Under the pieces are notes generated by a model that had not been told where the DNA came from, did no database searches, and saw only the letters and a list, made by a program, of their open reading frames with translations. Position numbers and translations under genes: made by a program. A stretch of DNA of 12,033 nucleotides from Thalassiosira profunda. Lineage: Eukaryota; Bacillariophyta; Thalassiosirophyceae; Thalassiosirales; Thalassiosiraceae. Below are positions 7,640-12,033 of this stretch, piece after piece. The stretch's first letter is position 1; every line of letters begins with the position of its first letter. The stretch spans positions 1 to 12,033 of the forward strand of contig JALLAP010004158.1 of assembly GCA_036939355.1 (NCBI GenBank), given 5' to 3'.

Positions 7640-9022
7640 TCAGAATCGCATCGGCCGCTTCCTCCCGGTGTACTTTGTGTCCTTCCTCGTCTCTTTTCCC
7701 CGCTTCCTCTGCGTCTCCTTCTTGTGCAAAATCCACTCCTTCGTCTTGCTCCCCTTCTTCTTCCGCGGCGCCTTGGCGCCCCGCTTCCCCGCCCGCTTCG
7801 GGTCCTTGTCGCCCACGCGCACCCCCGTCCGTTCCTCGTCGAGCAGCGCGCCCTCCGCCCCCGTCAATCCCCGCGGGGTCTTGTGCGCCCGCTCGAACGA
7901 CAGCACGAGGTAATGCTTCTTCGCCTTCGTGGAGTTGGGGTAATCGACGACGATGCCCCCCGCAAAGCCAACACGTGCCGCGCACTCGCTGATCAGGATG
8001 GCGTGCTCGCTCGTCTCCGGGTAGAATTGCAACACCGCCCGTGCCCCACGGCGCAACACCTTGTACAGCGAGGAGAAGAACCGCATGAGCCTCCGTTTGG
8101 GGATCTGGTCCTTCGAGTTGGAGTAGCACAGCCACTGCAGCGCTGAGATGGAGATGCACGCGTCGAACGTCGCGGGACGGAAGGGGAGGCCGGTGCCCAT
8201 GTCGTGGTGGAGGAGGTCGCCCGGGGAAGGTTCCGTCGCTCGTTTCTGCCCGTCGTTCATGGATTCGTCATCATCATCGTTGCTGCTGTCGTCTTCGTCG
8301 CCGCTGTCGCCGCCGTTCAGGGCCGCCTCTCGCTTCTCCTCGATGCGCTCGTTTGCCATGTTTAACATATCCCGGCTCACGTCGCACCCCACCCACACGT
8401 GCCCGTGCTCTTCCAAGACCTTCATTGTCGCGTATCGAAGATGTAGTAGGTGGCCAATCGCATCGAATGACGATTGCAAGAGAGAAATGGTGGTGAGATT
8501 GATGAGCTGATGCTATGATGTGCACATCCACAGTCTCACAAAGCAACTGTACGAGAGCCTACTAACAATCGAGCGATGGCGACAACGCCCGACCGCTATA
8601 AAACCCTCACGACCGAGGCGAAACAAATCAGACGCAGAGATAGCAGTCTCCCCGTCCGCGCTCCGCCCCTTTCTTCTGGCATGCCTCCGTTCTAGCAAGA
8701 CGGTGGAGCAATTTGTTCGTTTGCTAGAAATATATAACATGCCGACAATCGCGCCGCCGCGACACCTCCAAAGATACACCTGCAACCCAAATGATAATAA
8801 TCGACGCACCTGGCCGCTCAACCCGCTGCCGCACCCCACGTCCAACACGAAGCTCGGCGTCCCGCCCTCCCGCGGACCCGGCGTCGGCAAATTCAGCAAT
8901 TCGATGGCGCGCTCGGTGATCTCGCGCTGGATGCCGACCATGCGCGAGGACGAATCATATTTTCGCGCCTCCCTCGCGTTGTAGAAGAGGGAGGCGTGGC
9001 CGGTGAGCTCGGGGCGGGACAT
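7640..9022 (-). CDS. BUD23: 18S rRNA (guanine-N7)-methyltransferase BUD23 (WBSCR22/MERM1 family), two exons
   Basis: Joined exons are minus 9022-8810 (71 codons) and 8419-7640 (259 codons plus stop), giving 330 residues. BUD23 uses S-adenosylmethionine to methylate N7 of one conserved guanosine in 18S rRNA, with Trm112 as partner, in 40S subunit maturation. Seen here: MSRPE start, FYN..EARKY..SSRM family signature (residues 13-28), SAM motif I LDVGCGSGLSG (60-70), WVGCDVS (80-86), DMGTGLPF (144-151), CISISALQWLC (159-169), VLRRGARAVLQFYPE, and GGIVVDYPNSTKAKK. The basic C-terminus ends in YTGRKRPMRF, matching the family's nuclear tail. Joining the exons at CAG|GTC gives LSGQVLEEHGHVWVG, which aligns without gaps to animal and yeast BUD23. 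The protein is longer than the ~280 residues usual for the family, mainly through an Asp/Ser-rich insertion at ~106-138. The ATG at 9022 is the first in frame; the upstream frame is open but has no ATG. Confidence 0.93.
8420..8809 (-). other. Spliceosomal intron of BUD23 (390 nt, phase 0)
   Basis: On the minus strand the donor reads CAG|GTGCGT at 8810/8809 and the acceptor GAAG|GTCTTGG at 8420/8419. A pyrimidine-rich stretch (CACCATTTCTCTCTTGC) and a CCTACTAC branch-like motif precede the acceptor. The boundaries were placed by protein continuity with BUD23. The 390-nt length is a multiple of three, but in-frame stops inside it (for example within TTATATATTTCTAGC) show it is not coding. No C/D or H/ACA snoRNA was recognised in it. 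Confidence 0.8.
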
Positions 9023-9438
9023 GGCTGGCTTGGATGCCACGTTGTGAAGCAAGGGGGTCGAGGAAGAGGAAGTGAGATTGAGTTTGAGGAGGGCGGGCGC
9101 TCGGTTTGCAAAATGGTTGGCCAGCAGGGGGAAGCTACTTGATAATTGGGACTTTATCGGTCCTTGACAGTTGGGACAGATAGGACACGTCAACCTTGCA
9201 ACCCCTAAGTAATAAAGAATATGTGTTTTAGTGTTTATGGTATTTGAAGTACGTACGTAAATTTGAAGTATATAAGGTTACAGCACCATTTAGATGGTAG
9301 ACCCATTTTGGGTATCTCACATTTGATCCTTCACAGAGGGTGTGCCACCTGGCTGAACCTGACGTGAACGGCCGTCATAAAACGACAGCCAAGCGTCATC
9401 CTATCCCAATCCCAGCACCCCCAACCCCAACGACCACC
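9023..9438. promoter_or_regulatory. Bidirectional promoter region of BUD23 and the bZIP gene
   Basis: This 416-bp divergent spacer is AT-richer in its middle (9200-9290). It holds a TATATAAG box (9269-9276) pointing toward the bZIP gene, a direct repeat of TTTGAAGTA (9243-9251, 9262-9270), and the palindrome GTACGTAC (9249-9256). TGACGTG occurs on the minus strand (9186-9192) and on the plus strand (9360-9366). Two more TGACG pentamers lie on the minus strand at 9373-9377 and 9394-9398. A short ATG frame at 9294-9326 (10 codons) may be an upstream ORF of the bZIP transcript if transcription begins upstream of it. Confidence 0.6.
9360..9398. promoter_or_regulatory. Cluster of TGACG bZIP-type binding motifs
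   Basis: TGACGTGA (+, 9360-9367) is followed by two reverse-strand ATGACG motifs (TGACG at 9373-9377 and 9394-9398). A further TGACGTGT lies at 9185-9192 on the minus strand. Plant-like bZIP proteins with the NxxAAxxSRxR basic region are known to prefer ACGT-core or TGACG elements. The cluster lies 41-79 bp before the bZIP start codon, between its TATA-like box and ATG. Confidence 0.4.
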
Positions 9439-10212
9439 ATGGACGCCGCCGCCCTCGCCGCCAAGCGCAAGGCCGAGGACAACCTCGCCGCCGGCTACGA
9501 CGTCGCCGCCGCCACGGCCGCCGCCCCGTCCGCCAAGAAGCCCAAAACCGCCGTCGAGGAGGAACAGAAACGCAAGGCCCGCCTCGAATCCAACCGCAAG
9601 GCCGCGCGGGAGAGCCGGCGGAGAAAGAAGGTCCTCGTGGAGGAACTGCAGCGGAGCGTCGTCTTCTTCACCCGCGCCAACGCCCAGTTGAAGCAGAAGA
9701 ACGAGGGGCTGGAGGCCATGCTCTTCGCGGCCCGGAGCGGGATGGCGCCGCCCGCCGGAGGGGCCGCTGGAACGGGCGCGGCGGCCCCTCCTGCGGCGAC
9801 CGCTTCAGCAGGCAATGACGGCGACCAAAAGCCCGCCGCGGCGCCCCAGGCTCCGTCAGGTGCACCTTCCGCCCCCGCTGCAGTCAATCCCGCCGCGACC
9901 GCCATGGCCACCCAGATGGCCAACTGGCTCGCCGTCGCGTCGTCGGGGGCGGCCATGGTGCCCAATCCGATGCTCCAGGCCAATCCGTTCATGATGCTCA
10001 ACCCGGCGATGGTGGCGGCCAATCCGGCGTTGGTGGCGGCCATGGGCAATCCGTTCTTGGCGATGGGAGGGCAGCAGCCCGTTCCGGCGGCGCCGGTGGC
10101 GGCGGCTCCTCCTGCGCCTGCAGAGGAGGAGGCCCAGGCTCCGAGTGCGCCTGAGACGGCACCTCCTGCAGCCGAGGCTGGAGATGATGTCACGCACACT
10201 ACTTCTTGTTAG
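9439..10212 (+). CDS. bZIP transcription factor with Ala/Pro-rich tail
   Basis: A 257-residue protein. The start is the ATG at 9439 in an ideal CCACCATGG context; the frame is open further upstream but only from a GTG. The bZIP domain lies at about residues 45-98. The basic region NRKAARESRRRKK fits the N-x7-R-x9-L rule exactly (N52, R60, L70), followed by heptads at F77, L84 and L91. Zipper residues N81 and N88 and the VVFFTRANAQLKQKNE segment are visible. It should act as a dimer in the nucleus on ACGT-core DNA. Residues ~105-160 are Ala/Pro/Gly-rich. Residues 175-208 contain a ladder of Asn-Pro pairs among Met/Leu/Ala. The rest is an Ala/Pro/Glu tail ending in HTTSC. No LOV, PAS or kinase domain is present, so it is not an aureochrome. 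Targets are unknown; TGACG sites in its own promoter suggest autoregulation. Confidence 0.88.
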   Translation: MDAAALAAKRKAEDNLAAGYDVAAATAAAPSAKKPKTAVEEEQKRKARLESNRKAARESRRRKKVLVEELQRSVVFFTRANAQLKQKNEGLEAMLFAARSGMAPPAGGAAGTGAAAPPAATASAGNDGDQKPAAAPQAPSGAPSAPAAVNPAATAMATQMANWLAVASSGAAMVPNPMLQANPFMMLNPAMVAANPALVAAMGNPFLAMGGQQPVPAAPVAAAPPAPAEEEAQAPSAPETAPPAAEAGDDVTHTTSC

Positions 10213-10695
10213 GTTGCTCGGGAAGCCTGCAATTCGTGCCCGTCCGGCGCCGCGAGGGCCTTTCATATCTCCGAGAACTATCACATCAGATGCACCAAGA
10301 TGCATGTTGTAAAGTAAGCCTGCTTGTTGTGCCAGGCTGTCTGTGATGACGGAGAGAGTCTGAGTGTCTTCGATCCCTCTTCTTTTCCTATAAACTTGGT
10401 TGCAATCTTCAGACTGAAAGTGATCACTTTGCTGTCAACTTCTCTTGCCATTTGCCATCTCCACTTCTTTCACTGGGTGCACTAACCAACCTGCCTCTGT
10501 CCGGGATGCCTCGGCCTTTTTATCACCATTCGATCTTCGTTGTCTCTTTGGAAGGTCTCTCTTCCGAGGAGGAAGCGAGCGGGGCACCGACTGTGTCTGT
10601 GTGGACGAGAGAAGACATCTGATGTAGCTTTATCCCTCGCTCCCTCCTTCCCTCTCATCTCCTGCGCGCGCGGCCAGCGGCCACGCACGCTGCCT
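10213..10695. other. Intergenic region: 3' side of the bZIP gene and distal upstream of LRR gene 3
   Basis: This is 483 bp without a supportable gene. It includes the presumed bZIP 3' UTR, a perfect 14-bp palindrome AAAGTGATCACTTT (10417-10430), a CTATAAAC motif (10388-10395), and a long pyrimidine-rich stretch on the plus strand (about 10630-10665, CCCTCGCTCCCTCCTTCCC). Short open frames here are low-complexity and show no similarity to families I know. Confidence 0.5.
10417..10430. repeat. Perfect 14-bp palindrome
   Basis: AAAGTGATCACTTT is its own reverse complement. It lies 205 bp after the bZIP stop and could be a dimeric protein site or a short RNA hairpin. One such palindrome is about what chance would give in 12 kb, so function is not claimed. 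Confidence 0.5.
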
Positions 10696-10811
10696 CCTGC
10701 TCCTCCCCCCACTCAGCGCGGCCCTCCCCGACCAACCCGCAGGCTCGTCGACAGACTGTCTGGCATGGTCGTCGCGTAGTAATTCGGGGGCTCTATCATC
10801 TGCATCGGAGG
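10696..10811 (+). promoter_or_regulatory. Upstream block of LRR gene 3, shared with LRR gene 2
   Basis: Direct counterpart of minus-strand 3031-2905. Conserved segments include CCTGCTC, GCGGCCCTCCCC, CCCGCAGGC, TCGTCGACAG, GTAGTAATTCGGGGG followed by CTCTAT (10776-10796), and GGAGG immediately before the double ATG. Differences are mostly small gaps, including a longer CGCGCG run in the gene 2 copy and extra bases between CTGCA and GGAGG. The GTAGTAATT...CTCTAT core is the best-conserved candidate core-promoter element. Confidence 0.65.
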
Positions 10812-12033
10812 ATGATGGACGAAGAGGAGTGGACCGCGGTGCAGGAATGGCACCGGAGTGCCAGCCGGATCCGGGTTGCGTCGGGCGTGGCAGTGATTCC
10901 TGAGAGGGCCTTTGGGGACTGTGGCAATTTGAGGGCGGTCGATCTGTGTGATGTCTCCACCATATCGACTGATGCATTCATCCGCTGCCGCTCGCTGGAG
11001 CGCGTTGTTTGGACAGCCGCCTCTGAAGTCGAGATCGGCGACGACGCGTTTGCCAATTGCTCGAGTTTGGAGGAGATCAATCTAAGCAATGCATCAAGAG
11101 TCGGAAGGAGGGCATTCTATGGTTGCACTGCGCTCAAGCGCGTAACCATCCCATCATCTGTTGGTAAAGTCGGAGCTGCTGCATTTTCATGTTGCGAGAA
11201 CTTGGTGGAAGTGGTGCTCTACGAGGGGATACAACACATTGGAGTGAGCGCATTCATCCATTGCAAGTCTTTGGTCCGGGTCAACATTCCGTTATCTGTC
11301 ATCGTCATTGAAGACCATGCGTTTCAAGGATGCAATCATTTGGCAGAAGTGGAATTGAACGAGGGACTGCAGCACATTAGAGACTGTGCATTCGAACGTT
11401 GCACATCATTGCTCCGCGTCAACATCCACTCGACAACGTTGACCGTAGGGCGTTCTGCATTTGCTCACACGAAGCTGAGGAATGTGACTCTTCCGGAGGG
11501 ACTTCAGAAGATTGCACGCGACGCATTTGGGGACTGCCTTTCGTTGGAACGCATCGCCATCCCTTCCTCTGTCAAGTCGATTCGCCCGGATGCATTTTGG
11601 GGATGCAACAGTCTCGCCGAGGTGACTCTGCTGGATGGGATCCTTGCTATTGGTTATGATGCATTCTGCAACTGCACCGCTTTGGAGCACATCAACATCC
11701 CCCCTGTGGCCTTGTTGATTGACCTCGAGGGTTTCAACTGCCAGCTAATGAGGACGGCAATGCCTATACCTGAAGAGGGAACCAGGAAACTGGTCGTCTC
11801 CAAGTGGTTGCAATACAAGAGCCCATATCAGCTTGCGCTGGCCCAGGCCAAGGTGTGGGAGATCCTCATCCGTCGCCAGCAGACCGAGGAAGAGAGGATT
11901 CAAAGCATCCGAAAATGGTTCGCCTACTATGATCTACTTGATGTGACAACAATGCTTGAGCTAGCCATTTGGAGGGCGAACATGGATGATGCTGCGAATG
12001 CGCAGGGTGCAAACTCCAGGCAGGCCAGCCGCC
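10812..12033 (+). CDS. BspA/TpLRR-type leucine-rich-repeat protein (LRR gene 3), truncated by the window edge
   Basis: Starts at the double ATG 10812/10815 (MMDEEEWTAVQEWHRSASRIRVASG) and stays open for 407 codons to the edge. Twelve TpLRR repeats follow the same order as in gene 2 (RAFGDC, DAFIRC, DAFANC, RAFYGC, AAFSCC, SAFIHC, HAFQGC, CAFERC, then SAFAHT where the usual Cys is Thr, DAFGDC, DAFWGC, DAFCNC). The family tail is present up to ANMDDAANAQGANSRQASR, so about 20-50 residues are missing. No signal peptide is visible. Its first ~110 coding bases from AVQ resemble gene 1 (about 89% by eye), while its promoter and last 94 bp resemble gene 2, which points to a mosaic history. This is the copy whose intact start exposes the gene 2 frameshift. 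Confidence 0.88.
   Translation, partial: MMDEEEWTAVQEWHRSASRIRVASGVAVIPERAFGDCGNLRAVDLCDVSTISTDAFIRCRSLERVVWTAASEVEIGDDAFANCSSLEEINLSNASRVGRRAFYGCTALKRVTIPSSVGKVGAAAFSCCENLVEVVLYEGIQHIGVSAFIHCKSLVRVNIPLSVIVIEDHAFQGCNHLAEVELNEGLQHIRDCAFERCTSLLRVNIHSTTLTVGRSAFAHTKLRNVTLPEGLQKIARDAFGDCLSLERIAIPSSVKSIRPDAFWGCNSLAEVTLLDGILAIGYDAFCNCTALEHINIPPVALLIDLEGFNCQLMRTAMPIPEEGTRKLVVSKWLQYKSPYQLALAQAKVWEILIRRQQTEEERIQSIRKWFAYYDLLDVTTMLELAIWRANMDDAANAQGANSRQASR
11940..12033 (+). repeat. Near-identical 3' coding segment shared with LRR gene 2 (minus 1751-1658)
   Basis: By eye, these 94 bp differ from the gene 2 counterpart at three positions only, while the 23 bp just upstream differ at about five. The segment covers DVTTMLELAIWR.NMDDAANAQGANSRQASR. 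Gene 1 is clearly different here. The abrupt rise in identity is what a recent gene-conversion tract would leave; its right edge is outside the window. Confidence 0.65.

Noticed and set aside
8420..8809. snoRNA or extra exon inside the BUD23 intron; TATAAAA at 8597-8603 on the plus strand as a promoter
   Set aside because: RTGATGA-like and CTGA-like motifs are badly spaced for a C/D snoRNA. Joining the flanking exons already gives a gapless family match, and nothing transcribed on the plus strand is supported.
9023..9193. N-terminal extension of BUD23
   Set aside because: The frame is open but has no ATG (it opens at TTG), and the family starts close to MSRPE at 9022.
9340..9438. N-terminal extension of the bZIP protein
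   Set aside because: The frame is open upstream but begins with GTG and contains no ATG before 9439, which has an ideal initiation context.
9495..10199. Minus-strand Ala/Gly-rich open frame antisense to the bZIP gene
   Set aside because: It is a mirror of the GC-rich Ala codons on the plus strand. It has no domain, while the plus strand has a clear bZIP.
1..12033. tRNA, rRNA, CRISPR array, transposon or viral genes
   Set aside because: I looked for a GGTTCGA.TCC box, spaced direct repeats, terminal inverted repeats and transposase or reverse-transcriptase motifs and saw none.

Overview
The window reads as nuclear DNA of a eukaryotic microalga, most probably a diatom or close stramenopile relative. 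The evidence is: (i) three paralogous BspA/TpLRR-type leucine-rich-repeat genes ending in a conserved helical tail with a CGSDMN / IIPG.L.FL type terminus, a combination I associate with large diatom families; (ii) a single-pass membrane protein with a C-terminal FG-GAP-like beta-propeller; (iii) a eukaryote-only rRNA methyltransferase (BUD23) split by a GT-AG intron; and (iv) a bZIP factor with a long Ala/Pro-rich tail and a Kozak-like start. No bacterial operon signals, transposon, CRISPR array, tRNA or rRNA was seen. The genus cannot be named from the sequence.

Layout, left to right. LRR gene 1 (16-1428, +) and LRR gene 2 (1521-2904, -) converge, with 92 bp between their stops. Gene 2 carries a one-base frameshift about 50 bp after its start codon, which cuts the start off from an otherwise intact repeat body. 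A 787-bp divergent region (2905-3691) holds the gene 2 promoter and the 5' region of the next gene. The largest gene (3692-7567, +, 1291 aa) encodes a predicted type II membrane protein: a disordered cytosolic region of about 700 residues, one membrane helix, a Ser/Thr/Pro-rich stalk, and seven propeller blades. It converges, with 72 bp between stops, on BUD23 (9022-7640, -, two exons), the 18S rRNA guanine-N7 methyltransferase. BUD23 shares a 416-bp divergent promoter region with a bZIP transcription factor gene (9439-10212, +). LRR gene 3 (10812 onward, +) runs off the right edge.

The LRR genes look like a dispersed, actively rearranging family. Genes 2 and 3 share about 120 bp of upstream sequence as well as the coding part, so they were copied with their promoters. 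Gene 3 is nearly identical to gene 2 over the last 94 bp available but only moderately similar just upstream, as gene conversion would leave. Gene 1 has 14 repeats where genes 2 and 3 have 12, and the difference is explained by a tandem duplication of a two-repeat module.

The three unrelated genes between the LRR copies do not form an obvious pathway. The most interesting leads are the LRR family dynamics (shared promoter block, frameshift, conversion tract), the receptor-like propeller protein, and a cluster of TGACG bZIP-type sites in front of the bZIP gene that suggests autoregulation. I found no convincing evidence of a wholly new multi-gene system.
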